A DNA stretch of 64,000 bases from Zobellella iuensis. GTDB taxonomy: Bacteria; Pseudomonadota; Gammaproteobacteria; Enterobacterales; Aeromonadaceae. Below the pieces are notes generated by a model that saw nothing but the letters and a program-made list of their open reading frames with translations, had not been told where the DNA came from and made no database searches. Positions 47,834 through 58,979 of this stretch are shown here, piece after piece (positions within the stretch are counted from its first letter, which is position 1; every line of letters starts with the position of its first letter). The position numbers were made by a program, and so were the translations under genes. The stretch covers positions 186,001 to 250,000 of the forward strand of contig NZ_JAERTZ010000025.1 in the NCBI RefSeq assembly GCF_016746085.1, given 5' to 3'.

Positions 47834-50683
47834 TCAGTCTCCCTGCCCGGCATGGGCCAGCTGCTCCCGATTGAAGTCGTAGAAGCGTTGCTGCCAGTCC
47901 GACAGCGCCTGGGGCGCCTCGGCCGTCACCTGCACCGCCGTCACCTTGTATTCCGGGCAGTTGGTGGCCCAGTCCGAGTTGTCGGTGGTGATCACGTTGG
48001 CCCCGCTGTGCGGGAAGTGGAAGGTGGTATACACCACCCCCGGCTGCATGCGGGTGCTGTGCCGCGCACTCAGCACGGTACGCCCGGTGCGGCTGTCGAT
48101 GCTCACCGGCTGGCCGTCCTCGATGCCACGGGCGGCGGCGTCGTGGGGGTGTATTTCCAGCACGTCCTCGCCATGCCAGACGTTGTTGTCGGTGCGCCGG
48201 GTCTGGGCGCCCACGTTGTAGTGGCTGAGGATCCGCCCCGTGGTCAGCAGCAGCGGATAGCGCTCGCTCACCTTCTCGGTGGTGGGAATGAACTCGGTCA
48301 CCACCATTCGCGCCTGGCCGATGGGGAACTGCTCTTCGTGCATCACCGGCATGCCCTCGGGATGCTCGGCGTTGCAGGGCCACTGGATGCTGCCGAGCCG
48401 TTCCAGCTTGTCGTAGCTGACGCCGGTGAAGGACGGTGTCAGGGCGGCGATCTCGTCCATGATCTCGGAGGGGTGATCGTAGTGCATGGGGTAGCCCAGG
48501 GCGTTGGACAGGTCCATGGTCACTTCCCAGTCCTCCTTGCCCGCCAGGGGGGTCATCACCTTGCGCACCCGGTTGATGCGCCGCTCGGCGTTGGTGAAGG
48601 TGCCGTTCTTCTCGAGGAAGGTGGCGCCGGGCAGGATCACATGGGCGAACTTGGCGGTTTCGTTGAGGAAAATATCCTGCACGATCAGCAGTTCCAGCGA
48701 GCGCAGCGCCGCCTCCACGTGCTGGGTGTTGGGATCCGACTGGGCGATGTCCTCCCCCTGCACATACATGGCCTTGAAGCTGCCTTCGATGGCGGCGTCG
48801 AACATGCGCGGAATGCGCAGGCCCGGCTCGGGATCCAGGGTCGCGCCCCAGGCGGACTCGAAGCGTCCGCGCACCGCGGCGTCGTTCACCGGCTGGTAGC
48901 CGGGCAACTCGTGCGGGAAGGAGCCCATGTCGCAGGAGCCCTGCACGTTGTTCTGGCCGCGCAGCGGGTTCACCCCCACCCCGGGCCGGCCGATGTTGCC
49001 GGTGGCCAGGGCCAGGTTGGCGATGCCCATGACGGTGGTGGAGCCCTGGCTGTGCTCGGTGACACCCAGGCCGTAGTAGATGGCGCCGTTACCGGCCCCG
49101 CCGTAGAGCAGCGCCGCTTCGCGGATACGCCGGGCGGGCACGCCGATGATGTCCGCCACCGCCTCGGGGGCGTGGCGCGGCTCCAGGATGAAGTCGCGCC
49201 AGGCCTGGTATTCCTCGGGGGCGCAACGGCCGACGATAAAGTCGTGATCTTCCAGCCCCTCGCTCACGATCACATGGGCCAGGGCATTAACCAGCGCCAC
49301 GTTGGTGCCCGGGCGGATCGGCAGGTGGATGGCCGCTCCGGTATGGGGGCTGTCGAGCAGGTCGATATAGCGCGGATCCGCCACAATCAGCCGGGCGCCC
49401 TGGCGCAGCCGCTTGCGCAGCAGGGAACCGAACACCGGGTGGGCGTCGGTGGGGTTGGCGCCGATCACCAGGATGCAGTCGGCCTTGAGCACCGAATCGA
49501 AATCCTGGGTGCCCGCCGACTCGCCCAGGGTCATCTTGAGGCCGTAACCGGTGGGGCTGTGGCACACCCGGGCGCAGGTGTCGGTGTTGTTGTTGCCGAG
49601 CGCCGCCCGCACCAGTTTCTGCACCAGGTAGGTTTCCTCGTTGGTGCAGCGGGAAGAGGTGATGCCGCCCACGCTGTGGCGACCGTGCTGGGCCTGAACT
49701 TCGCGCAGGCGCCGGGCGGCGAAGCCGATGGCTTCGTCCCAGCTCACCTCCCGCCAGGGCTGGTCGATATGGTCGCGGATCATCGGCGTGGTCAGCCGGT
49801 CCTTGTGGGTGGCGTAGCCGAAGGCGAAGCGGCCCTTGACGCAGGAGTGGCCGTGGTTGGCCTGGCCGCCCTTCCAGGGAGTCATGCGCACCAACTGGTC
49901 GCCCTTCATCTCCGCCTTGAAGGAGCAGCCCACGCCGCAGTAGGCGCAGGTGGTCACCACGCTGTGCTCGGGCTGGCCCTGCTCGATCACCGACTTCTCG
50001 GTGAGGGTGGCGGTGGGGCAGGCTTGCACGCAGGCGCCGCAGGACACACAGTCGGAGCCGAGGAAGTCGGTGCCCTTGCCGGTGGACACCTGGGAGTCGA
50101 AGCCCCGGCCCTGGATGGTGAGGGCGAAGGTGCCCTGCACCTCGCCGCAGGCACGCACGCAGCGGGAGCAGAGGATGCACTTGCTGGCGTCGAAGGTGAA
50201 ATAAGGATTGGACTCATCTTTGCCCAACGACAGGTGGTTCTCGCCGGCAAAGCCGTAACGCACCTCGCGCAGGCCCACGTCGCCCGCCATGTCCTGCAGT
50301 TCGCAGTCGCCGTTGGCCGGGCAGGTCAGGCAGTCGAGCGGGTGATCGGAGATATAGAGCTCCATGATATTGCGGCGCAGCTTGGCCAGGGCCCGGGTCT
50401 GGCTGCGCACCACCATGCCCTCGGTTACCGGCGTGGTGCAGGAGGCGTGATAGCCGCGCCGTCCTTCGATCTCGACCGTGCACAGCCGGCAGGAGCCGAA
50501 GGCTTCCAGGTTGTCACTGGCGCACAGTTTGGGGATGTTGATGTCCACCAGGGCCGCGGCGCGCATCACCGAGGTGCCTTCGGGCACCGCCACCTCGACG
50601 CCGTCGATGTTCAGGGTGACCAGGGTGGCCGACTCGACGGCCGGGGTACCCAGGTCTTTTTCGGGATAAAAATGCTCAACCAT
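47834..50683 (-). CDS. fdsA: NAD-dependent formate dehydrogenase, molybdenum alpha subunit
   Basis: Catalytic subunit oxidising formate to CO2, 949 residues. It has the FdsA build: N-terminal [2Fe-2S] domain (CASDNLEAFGSCRLC), a His-ligated [4Fe-4S] site (HPLDCLTCPANGDC), two ferredoxin-type clusters (CILCSRCVRACG and CVSCGACVQACP), then the molybdopterin domain opening with CAYCGVGC. Cys in DTCARVCHSPTG near 375 is the probable Mo ligand, so it is a cysteine rather than selenocysteine enzyme. The ATG overlaps the beta-subunit stop and has GGGAGG upstream. Confidence 0.95.
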   Translation of the reverse strand: MVEHFYPEKDLGTPAVESATLVTLNIDGVEVAVPEGTSVMRAAALVDINIPKLCASDNLEAFGSCRLCTVEIEGRRGYHASCTTPVTEGMVVRSQTRALAKLRRNIMELYISDHPLDCLTCPANGDCELQDMAGDVGLREVRYGFAGENHLSLGKDESNPYFTFDASKCILCSRCVRACGEVQGTFALTIQGRGFDSQVSTGKGTDFLGSDCVSCGACVQACPTATLTEKSVIEQGQPEHSVVTTCAYCGVGCSFKAEMKGDQLVRMTPWKGGQANHGHSCVKGRFAFGYATHKDRLTTPMIRDHIDQPWREVSWDEAIGFAARRLREVQAQHGRHSVGGITSSRCTNEETYLVQKLVRAALGNNNTDTCARVCHSPTGYGLKMTLGESAGTQDFDSVLKADCILVIGANPTDAHPVFGSLLRKRLRQGARLIVADPRYIDLLDSPHTGAAIHLPIRPGTNVALVNALAHVIVSEGLEDHDFIVGRCAPEEYQAWRDFILEPRHAPEAVADIIGVPARRIREAALLYGGAGNGAIYYGLGVTEHSQGSTTVMGIANLALATGNIGRPGVGVNPLRGQNNVQGSCDMGSFPHELPGYQPVNDAAVRGRFESAWGATLDPEPGLRIPRMFDAAIEGSFKAMYVQGEDIAQSDPNTQHVEAALRSLELLIVQDIFLNETAKFAHVILPGATFLEKNGTFTNAERRINRVRKVMTPLAGKEDWEVTMDLSNALGYPMHYDHPSEIMDEIAALTPSFTGVSYDKLERLGSIQWPCNAEHPEGMPVMHEEQFPIGQARMVVTEFIPTTEKVSERYPLLLTTGRILSHYNVGAQTRRTDNNVWHGEDVLEIHPHDAAARGIEDGQPVSIDSRTGRTVLSARHSTRMQPGVVYTTFHFPHSGANVITTDNSDWATNCPEYKVTAVQVTAEAPQALSDWQQRFYDFNREQLAHAGQGD

Positions 50684-52224
50684 CAGCTTTCGCCTCCCTG
50701 GCGGTGGAAATCTTCGGGAAAATACTGCAATGCACTCTTGACCGGGAAGGGCGTCATGCCGCCCATGGCGCAGAGCGAGCCCTGCATCATGGTGTCGCAC
50801 AGATCCTCCAGCAGGGCCAGGTTGGCCTCGCGCCGGTCGTTGGCGACGATGCGGTCGATCACCTCCACTCCGCGTACGGCGCCGATGCGGCAGGGGGTGC
50901 ATTTGCCGCAGGACTCCTCGACGCAGAATTCCATGGAAAAACGGGCCTGCTCGGCCATATTCACCGACTCGTCGAACACCACCACCCCGCCGTGGCCGAG
51001 CACGGCGCCGATGGCGGCAAAGGCCTCGTAGTCGAGCAGGGTGTCGAACTGTTCGGGGGCCAGGTAGGCGCCGAGCGGCCCGCCCACCTGCACCGCCCGT
51101 ACCGGCCGGCCACTCTCGGTGCCGCCGCCGAAGTCTTCTATCAGTTCGCGCAGGCGATGGCCGAAGGCCAGCTCCACCAGGCCGCCGTGTTTGAGGTTGC
51201 CGGCCAACTGGAACGGCAGGGTGCCCTTGGAGCGCTCATAGCCGAAACTGGCGTAATGCTCGGGTCCCTCGCTCAGGATGGAGGGCACAGCGGCGAAGCT
51301 CAGCACGTTGTTCACCACCGTGGGCTGGCCGAACAGGCCGACGATGGCCGGCAGCGGTGGCTTGGCGCGTACCATGCCGCGCTTGCCTTCCAGGCTCTCG
51401 AGCAGGGAGGTTTCCTCGCCGCAGATGTAGGCGCCGGCGCCGAGCCGCACTTCCAGCTCGAAGGCGCGGCCACTGCCCAGGATGTCCTCACCCAGGTAAC
51501 CGGCCGCCCGGGCCCGCTCGATGGCGGTGTTCAACAGCTCATGGGCCAGGGGGTATTCCTCGCGCAGGTAGATATAGCCCTGGGTGGCGCCCACGGCGAG
51601 CCCCGCGATGATCATGCCCTCGATCAGCATGTAGGGATCGGACTCCATCACCAGCCGGTCGGCGAAGGTGCCGGAGTCGCCCTCGTCGGCGTTGCAGACG
51701 ATGTATTTCTGCGCGCCTTTGGCGTCCAGCACCGTCTGCCACTTGATGCCGGTGGGAAAGGCCGCCCCGCCCCGGCCGCGCAGGCCCGAGGCCTTGACCA
51801 TGTCCACCAGTTGCTGGGGCGTGCAGGTCACCGCCTTGGCCAGGCCGTCGAAGCCGCCCAGTTCCCGGTAGTCCGCCAGCGACACCGGATCGGTGACGCC
51901 GATGCGGGCGAAGGTGACCCGCTGCTGGCGTTTGAGGTAGGGGATTTCCTCGGTCGGCCCCAGGGCCAGGGGATGGTCGTCACCGAAGCCGCTCTCGAAC
52001 AGCGAGGCCACCTCCTCCAGCGCCACCGGGCCGAAGGCGCGGCGGCCGCGGCCGTCGTCCACCTCCACCAGGGGCTCCAGCCAGCACAGGCCGCGGGAAC
52101 CGTTGCGGACCAGCTCGATGTCGAGGCCGCGGGCAGCGGCCTCGCGCCGGACAAGGGTCGCCACCTCCTCGGCACCGAGCGACAGGGCCGTGGTCTCGTA
52201 GGGAACAAAGATACGCAGGCTCAT
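50683..52224 (-). CDS. fdsB: NAD-dependent formate dehydrogenase, beta subunit (NuoF-like)
   Basis: Diaphorase subunit with FMN, NAD and a [4Fe-4S] cluster, 513 residues. After an N-terminal thioredoxin-like ferredoxin region (1-110) come the NAD/FMN-binding GLRGRGGAAFPTGIKW (about 165-180) and the C-terminal cluster motif ESCGKCTPCRIG (near 445), followed by a conserved Cys in CDTMMQGSLCAMGG. It passes electrons from FdsA to NAD. It overlaps both fdsG and fdsA by one or a few bases. Confidence 0.95.
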   Translation of the reverse strand: MSLRIFVPYETTALSLGAEEVATLVRREAAARGLDIELVRNGSRGLCWLEPLVEVDDGRGRRAFGPVALEEVASLFESGFGDDHPLALGPTEEIPYLKRQQRVTFARIGVTDPVSLADYRELGGFDGLAKAVTCTPQQLVDMVKASGLRGRGGAAFPTGIKWQTVLDAKGAQKYIVCNADEGDSGTFADRLVMESDPYMLIEGMIIAGLAVGATQGYIYLREEYPLAHELLNTAIERARAAGYLGEDILGSGRAFELEVRLGAGAYICGEETSLLESLEGKRGMVRAKPPLPAIVGLFGQPTVVNNVLSFAAVPSILSEGPEHYASFGYERSKGTLPFQLAGNLKHGGLVELAFGHRLRELIEDFGGGTESGRPVRAVQVGGPLGAYLAPEQFDTLLDYEAFAAIGAVLGHGGVVVFDESVNMAEQARFSMEFCVEESCGKCTPCRIGAVRGVEVIDRIVANDRREANLALLEDLCDTMMQGSLCAMGGMTPFPVKSALQYFPEDFHRQGGES

Positions 52225-52715
52225 CAGTTCAGCTCCAGTTTGTAGGTGGTGAGCTCGTTCACCAGGGCGTCGAATCTCGCCGGGGTCATGCGCGCCTTGA
52301 TCTGCTTGCCCACCCGCACCGAGGGGCCGCAGGCGCAGTTGCCGAGGCAGTACACCGCCTTCAGGGTGATGTCGCGGCCGGGAGTGGTCTGGTGGTAGTC
52401 GATGCCCAGGCTGGCCTTGGCGTGGCGCTCCAGCTCGCGGGCGCCGCGGGCCTGACAGGCCTCGGCGCGGCAGATTTCCACCACGTGCCGGCCCGGCTGT
52501 TCGGTGCGGAAGTAATGGTAGAAGCTCACCACCCCGTGTACGTCGGCAGCGGTGATGCGCAGCTCGCGGACGATGATGGGGGTGGCGGCCTCGGGAATAT
52601 AGCCGAAATGGTCCTGGATACTGTGCAAGATAGGCAACAGGGCGCCGGGTTTGTGTTTGAGGGAGCCGACCAGCTGCTCTAGGGTATGGTCCATTGCTGT
52701 TTGCTTATCTTCCAT
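52224..52715 (-). CDS. fdsG: NAD-dependent formate dehydrogenase, gamma subunit (NuoE-like)
   Basis: [2Fe-2S] thioredoxin-fold subunit of 163 residues, homologous to NuoE. Cluster cysteines lie in EICRAEACQARGA and VYCLGNCACGPSV (C-x4-C ... C-x3-C). First gene of fdsG-fdsB-fdsA-fdhD. A separate FdsD delta subunit, common at the end of fds operons, is not seen. The ATG at 52715 has AGCAGG at suitable spacing; a second ATG at 52694 is less supported. Confidence 0.93.
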   Translation of the reverse strand: MEDKQTAMDHTLEQLVGSLKHKPGALLPILHSIQDHFGYIPEAATPIIVRELRITAADVHGVVSFYHYFRTEQPGRHVVEICRAEACQARGARELERHAKASLGIDYHQTTPGRDITLKAVYCLGNCACGPSVRVGKQIKARMTPARFDALVNELTTYKLELN

Positions 52716-52769
52716 AGTATCAACCTGCTATATCGAGTAAACGTCGGGCGGAGGGCCCGCTCCGCGGTA

Positions 52770-52985
52770 TTGGATGGTCCCTTGAAACAGGCCCGGCGGC
52801 GGACCTTGTAGGGTCGACGTCAGTCGGCCAAACCACGGCGCCGGCTGCACAATGGTCCAACTGAAGTGGACCCGACATCGGACCAACCATGGCGCCGGCG
52901 ACTGGCCGGTCCGTTGAAACGGACCCTACATCGAACCAACCCCGGCACCGATGCCGGGGCGGCCCGTTGAAACGGACCCTATGGC
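52770..52985. repeat. Diverged palindromic repeats upstream of fdsG
   Basis: Four copies of a GGTCCnTTGAAACGGACCC palindrome at about 52776, 52854, 52908 and 52961, with a GTAGGGTCG unit at 52807. They are relatives of the 88-bp repeats at 46739-47005, so the fds operon is bracketed by one repeat family. The fds promoter must lie within or beside them. Confidence 0.8.
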
Positions 52986-54185
52986 TCAGGCCGCGACCAT
53001 GCCGTGGGGATCGATCACGAATTTCTTCGCCACGCCGCCGTCGAAGTCGGCGTAGCCCTGTACCGCCTGATCCAGGGTAATCACCTGCACGTTCACCGCC
53101 TTGGCGATCTGGACCTTATCGAACAGTATGGCCTGCATCAGGGGGCGGTGATACTTCATCACCGGGCACTGGCCGGTGTGGAAGGAGTGGGACTTGGCCC
53201 AACCCAGCCCGAAGCGCATGCTGAGCGCACCCTCCCGGGCCGCCTCGTCCGCCGCACCCGGATCCTCGGTGACGTACAGGCCGGGAATGCCGATCTGGCC
53301 GCCAGCCCGGGTCAGCTGCATGGCCGAGTTGAGCACGGTGGCCGGTGCCTCCTTGCCATGGTTGCAGCCGCAGGCATGGGCCTCGAAGCCGACACAGTCG
53401 ACGAAGGCGTCCACTTCCCGCTCGCCGAGGATGGCTTCCAGCTTGTCTTCCATGGAGCCGTCTTCGCGCAGGTCGATGGTCTCGCAGCCGAAGCTGCGGG
53501 CCTGGGCCAGGCGATCCGGGTTCATGTCGCCGACGATCACGCAGGCGGCGCCCAGCAACTGGGCGGACGCGGCCGCGGCCAGGCCCACGGGGCCGGCACC
53601 GGCGATGTAGACGGTGGAGCCCGGGCCGACGCCGGCGGTGACGCAGCCGTGGAAACCGGTGGGGAAGATGTCCGACAGCAGGGTGAGATCGCGGATTTTC
53701 TCCAGGGCCTGGTTGGGATCCGGGAACTTCAGCAGGTTGAAGTCGGCGTAGGGCACCATCACGTATTCGGACTGGCCGCCGACCCAGCCGCCCATGTCCA
53801 CGTAGCCGTAGGCGGCGCCGGGGCGGGCCGGGTTCACGTTCAGGCAGATGCCGGTCTTGCCTTCCTTGCAGTTGCGGCAACGGCCGCAGGCGATGTTGAA
53901 GGGCACCGAGACGATGTCGCCCACCTTGAGGAATTCCACGTCGCGGCCGCATTCGATGATCTGGCCGGTGATCTCGTGGCCCAGCACCAGGCCGGAGGGC
54001 GCCGTGGTACGGCCGCGCACCATGTGCTGGTCGCTGCCGCAGATGTTGGTGGACACCACCTTGAGGATCACCCCGTGGTGGCAGGCCCTGTTGCCCAGAG
54101 ACAGCTCGGGGAAGGCGATGGACTGGACCTCGACCTTGCCGGGACCGGTGTAAACCACACCCCTGTTACCGTGTATCGCACACAT
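52986..54185 (-). CDS. fdhA: Glutathione-independent formaldehyde dehydrogenase
   Basis: Zinc- and NAD-dependent enzyme oxidising formaldehyde to formate without glutathione, 399 residues, closely matching the Pseudomonas putida type. Catalytic zinc residues lie in NICGSDQHMV and GHEITG (about 45-70), structural zinc in CGRCRNCKEGKTGIC (about 95-110), and the NAD loop is GAGPVGLAAAASAQ near 178. The start at 54185 (MCAIHGNRGVVY) has AGAAGG nine bases upstream; the ATG three codons earlier overlaps that site. Removes the formaldehyde made by GbcAB. Confidence 0.95.
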   Translation of the reverse strand: MCAIHGNRGVVYTGPGKVEVQSIAFPELSLGNRACHHGVILKVVSTNICGSDQHMVRGRTTAPSGLVLGHEITGQIIECGRDVEFLKVGDIVSVPFNIACGRCRNCKEGKTGICLNVNPARPGAAYGYVDMGGWVGGQSEYVMVPYADFNLLKFPDPNQALEKIRDLTLLSDIFPTGFHGCVTAGVGPGSTVYIAGAGPVGLAAAASAQLLGAACVIVGDMNPDRLAQARSFGCETIDLREDGSMEDKLEAILGEREVDAFVDCVGFEAHACGCNHGKEAPATVLNSAMQLTRAGGQIGIPGLYVTEDPGAADEAAREGALSMRFGLGWAKSHSFHTGQCPVMKYHRPLMQAILFDKVQIAKAVNVQVITLDQAVQGYADFDGGVAKKFVIDPHGMVAA

Positions 54186-54600
54186 GTTCAGCATCCTTCT
54201 TGCTTGACGGGTTTGACGCCCCGGCGCCGGGCCGGAACGTGGCGAGCCGGGAAGTCATATCCCCTCCTCCGGCAGGCTCCCAGTAGACTTCCGAAACCCT
54301 TTTGCAACATTGCTGATTAAGACACCCACTTATCAAAACAAGACATCAAGGTCGTTAACAGCATGGTAACCCCGGTCCTTGCTCCGGCCGGCTCCCACCG
54401 CCAGACTAGGGCTGAATGGCATAATGTTAAAATTGTATTAATTAATGGCTGCATTAAGAAAGCCTATTATCGCGGCGCGACACCGGGAAAACAGGCGCCC
54501 CGGGTGACTGGTCTGCTCACTTCGTCGGCAGATTTCGCTTGATCATTTCGCAAACTGTCCCTAGGCTTATTTTTATTGAACGTTCAATTAATAAAAAATT
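54186..54600. promoter_or_regulatory. Divergent fdhA / betI control region
   Basis: A 415-bp gap without genes. The fdhA side is GC-rich; the betI side is AT-rich (from about 54425) and ends with the BetI operator. A second BetI-like palindrome is not visible in this gap. Confidence 0.5.
54575..54588. promoter_or_regulatory. Probable BetI operator upstream of betIBA
   Basis: Palindrome ATTGAACGTTCAAT within a longer AT-rich, near-symmetric TTTTATTGAA/TTCAATTAATA stretch, ending only 12 bases before the betI ATG. It fits the known choline-responsive autoregulation by BetI. Confidence 0.85.
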
Positions 54601-55193
54601 ATGCCTATTACCGGAATCAAGGATACCCGCAGGAAACAGCTGATCGACGCCACCCTGGCCTCGGTGGCCGAGTACGGCCTGCAGAACACCACCATCAACA
54701 GCATCAGCCGGCTGGCGGGGATGTCGTCGGGCATCATCAGCCACTACTTCGGCGGCAAGCAGGAGCTGATTGAGGCGACCGTCCGGCAGTTGCTGGAGGA
54801 GCTGAAGCAGGCGCTGCTCAGCCGCGCCTGCGCCGACATCGCCCCGCAGCAGCGGCTGCTGCGGATAGTGGAAGCCAACTTCACCGAGTTCCAGCGCTCG
54901 CGCCCGGCCACCAAGTCGTGGCTGAGCTTCTGGGCCCAGGCCATGCACGACCCGCGCCTGGCCCGGCTGCAACAGGTGAACAGCCAGCGGCTGATCAGCA
55001 ACCTGCGCTATTCCTTCCGCCCCCTGCTGGGGCCGGAGCAGGCAAAGATTGCCGCCCGCCAGACCGCCGCCCTGATCGACGGCTTCTGGCTGCGCAGCGC
55101 GCTCAGCACCGAGCCGGACCGGGACTTCCGGGAAGGCGAACAGCTGTGCAAGAAATTCATCACGGATCTGCTACGGCAACATGGAGTGAACGC

Positions 55194-55203
<10 letters not shown>
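54601..55203 (+). CDS. betI: Choline-responsive TetR-family repressor BetI
   Basis: TetR-type repressor of 200 residues controlling the bet genes; choline relieves repression in characterised systems. The helix-turn-helix is at about 25-50 ([26 protein letters not shown]), and the remaining helices form the ligand domain with the [10 protein letters not shown] aromatic patch of BetI. No Shine-Dalgarno is visible and the operator ends 12 bases upstream, so the mRNA probably has a very short leader. It overlaps betB by 10 bases. Confidence 0.94.
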
Positions 55204-56657
<1,454 letters not shown>

Positions 56658-56675
56658 GGGCCGCGAGGTAACGCA

Positions 56676-58358
56676 ATGGATAACGTATTCGACTATATCA
56701 TCGTGGGCGCGGGCTCCGCCGGCTGCGTGCTGGCCAACCGCCTCACCGAGGACGGCCAGCACAAGGTGCTGCTGCTGGAAACCGGCGGCAGCGACAAGAG
56801 CATCTTCATCCAGATGCCCACCGCCCTGTCCATCCCCATGAACACCAAGAAGTACGCCTGGCAGTTCGAGACCGAGCCCGAGCCCTTCCTGGATAACCGT
56901 CGCATGCACTGCCCGCGCGGCAAGGTGCTGGGCGGCTCTTCCTCCATCAACGGCATGGTCTATGTGCGCGGCCACGCCCGCGACTTCGACGAATGGCAAC
57001 AGCACGGCGCCGAGGGCTGGGACTACGCCCACTGCCTGCCCTATTTCAAGAAGGCCGAAAGCTGGGCCTTCGGCGGCGACGACTACCGCGGCGACCAGGG
57101 GCCGCTCGGGGTCAACAACGGCAACCGGATGCAAAACCCCCTGTACCAGGCCTTTGTGGACGCCGGGGTGGAAGCCGGCTACTTCCACACCGCCGACTAC
57201 AACGGCCGCCAGCAGGAGGGCTTCGGCCCCATGCACATGACGGTAAAGAACGGCGTGCGCTGGTCCACCGCCAACGCCTACCTGCGCCCGGCCATGAGCC
57301 GCCCCAACCTGACCGTGGTCACCCACGCCCTGGTGCACAGGGTGCTGCTGGACGGCAAGCGGGCGGTGGGCGTGCGCTATGAGCGCAACGGCCAGGTGCA
57401 GGAGGTGCGGGTGAGCAAGGAGGTCATCCTCAGCGCCGGCCCCATCGGCTCGCCGCACCTGCTGCAGCTCTCCGGCATCGGCGCCAAAGAGACCCTGGCC
57501 GCGGCCGGCATCGAGCTCAGGCACGAGCTGCCCGGGGTGGGCGAAAACCTGCAGGACCACCTGGAGTTCTACTTCCAGTTCCGCTGCAAGCAGCCCATTT
57601 CGCTCAACGGCAAGCTGGACCTGTGGAACAAGTTCCTGATCGGCAGCCGCTGGCTGCTGAAGAAGGACGGCCTGGGTGCCACCAACCACTTCGAGTCCTG
57701 CGGCTTTATCCGCTCCAAGGCCGGGGTGGAGTGGCCCGATCTGCAGTACCACTTCCTGCCCGCCGCCATGCGCTACGACGGCAAGGAAGCCTTCGACGGC
57801 CACGGCTTCCAGGTGCATATCGGCCACAACAAGCCGAAGAGCAGGGGTTTCGTGAAGGTGGCCAGCGCCGACCCCAAGGCCGCGCCGCGCATCCGCTTCA
57901 ACTACCTGGAGCACGAGGAAGACCGCGAGGGCTTTCGCGCCTGCGTGCGCCTGACCCGGGAGATCATCAACCAGCCGGCGATGGATCCCTACCGGGACGC
58001 GGAAATCCAGCCCGGCGAGCAGGTCAGGACGGACGAGGAGATCGACGCCTTCGTGCGCCAGTCGGTGGAAAGCGCCTACCATCCCTCCTGCTCCTGCCGC
58101 ATGGGTACAGACCCGCTGGCGGTGGTGGACCCGGAAGCCAAAGTGCGCGGCATCAAGGGCCTGCGGGTGGTGGACTCCTCCATCTTCCCCACCATTCCCA
58201 ACGGCAACCTCAACGCCCCCACCATCATGGCGGCGGAGCGGGCCGCGGATCTGATCCGGGGCAAGGCGCCACTGGCTCCCTCCACCGCCGAGGTGGGCAT
58301 GGACCAAGAGTGGCAACGCCGCCAGCGGGCGGGCAAACCGTCCCGGGTGCTGGACTGA
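56676..58358 (+). CDS. betA: Choline dehydrogenase
   Basis: Membrane-associated FAD enzyme of the GMC family oxidising choline to betaine aldehyde, 560 residues. The N-terminal [22 protein letters not shown] (shown in part, residues 4-24) binds [21 protein letters not shown] near 85-102 is GMC signature 1, and the C-terminal HPSCSCRMG and [16 protein letters not shown] blocks hold the active-site His region. Third gene of betIBA, 18 bases after betB. Confidence 0.97.
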   Translation: MDNVFDYIIVGAGSAGCVLANRLTEDGQHKVLLLETGGSDKSIFIQMPTALSIPMNTKKYAWQFETEPEPFLDNRRMHCPRGKVLGGSSSINGMVYVRGHARDFDEWQQHGAEGWDYAHCLPYFKKAESWAFGGDDYRGDQGPLGVNNGNRMQNPLYQAFVDAGVEAGYFHTADYNGRQQEGFGPMHMTVKNGVRWSTANAYLRPAMSRPNLTVVTHALVHRVLLDGKRAVGVRYERNGQVQEVRVSKEVILSAGPIGSPHLLQLSGIGAKETLAAAGIELRHELPGVGENLQDHLEFYFQFRCKQPISLNGKLDLWNKFLIGSRWLLKKDGLGATNHFESCGFIRSKAGVEWPDLQYHFLPAAMRYDGKEAFDGHGFQVHIGHNKPKSRGFVKVASADPKAAPRIRFNYLEHEEDREGFRACVRLTREIINQPAMDPYRDAEIQPGEQVRTDEEIDAFVRQSVESAYHPSCSCRMGTDPLAVVDPEAKVRGIKGLRVVDSSIFPTIPNGNLNAPTIMAAERAADLIRGKAPLAPSTAEVGMDQEWQRRQRAGKPSRVLD

Positions 58359-58365
58359 CGTTTTT

Positions 58366-58395
58366 GCTACCCGGCGCACAGCACCGCCGGGTAGC
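58366..58395 (+). terminator. Stem-loop after betA
   Basis: 11-bp stem GCTACCCGGCG/CGCCGGGTAGC just beyond the betA stop, preceded rather than followed by a T run on the plus strand; a candidate attenuator before the small zinc-finger gene. Confidence 0.5.
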
Positions 58396-58441
58396 CGGTG
58401 CCAAGATGGCGCAGAGTCCAGCAAGAACGGGGGGAAACACC

Positions 58442-58708
58442 ATGGCCGGAGGATGGGCACGGGACGGTGCCGTGCAGGAGCAGATAGACGCCAGTGTGGA
58501 AGAGGCGGTGCAAAATGCCCGACGTCGGCTCGCTGCCGGCGACAGCCTGAGCCACTGCGAGGAATGCGACGCCCCCATTCCCGAGGCCCGGCGCCGGGCG
58601 GTGCCGGGAGTGCGTCTGTGCATCGACTGCCAGGCCGGTCAGGAAAAATCACGTCAGGGTGGTGACGGCATCAACCGCCGCGCCAGCAAGGACAGCCTGC
58701 TACGCTGA
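58442..58708 (+). CDS. DksA/TraR-family C4 zinc-finger protein (YbiI-like)
   Basis: An 88-residue protein with a C-terminal four-cysteine zinc finger, CEECDAPIPEARRRAVPGVRLCIDC (about 39-63, first pair CxxC, second pair CxxC), preceded by a helical arm. It is shorter than DksA and lacks its long coiled-coil arm, so binding to RNA polymerase secondary channel is uncertain. It resembles the YbiI/TraR-like subgroup. GGGGGAAA precedes the ATG. Confidence 0.85.
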   Translation: MAGGWARDGAVQEQIDASVEEAVQNARRRLAAGDSLSHCEECDAPIPEARRRAVPGVRLCIDCQAGQEKSRQGGDGINRRASKDSLLR

Positions 58709-58719
58709 GCCGCCAAGTC

Positions 58720-58890
58720 GGGAGTCCATGCGGGTCTGCAGACCCGGCACCGTGGCCCGGACCGGTGCACCCTGCCCTGGATGCCCGCCTGCGCGGGCAA
58801 GACGGAGTAAACGTCACTCCCGCGCAGGCGGGAGTCCCGTGCAATATTTCATGGATCTCCGCCTTCGCGGAGATGACGGCAGTTTAACCG
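58720..58890. repeat. Cluster of REP-like palindromes
   Basis: At least three palindromes: GATGCCCGCCTGCGCGGGC (about 58780), CACTCCCGCGCAGGCGGGAGT (58815-58835) and GATCTCCGCCTTCGCGGAGAT (58855-58875). The leader CCGGTGCACCCTGCCCTG copies the segment seen at 43880. No tandem array is attached here. Confidence 0.85.
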
Positions 58891-58979
58891 CATTGATAAA
58901 GGGAAATATCTGGCGAAAAATCAGCTGATGGACTTTGCCATCAAGCTGAAGGCCCGCTGGGCCCTTTTGTTGCCTCCCC

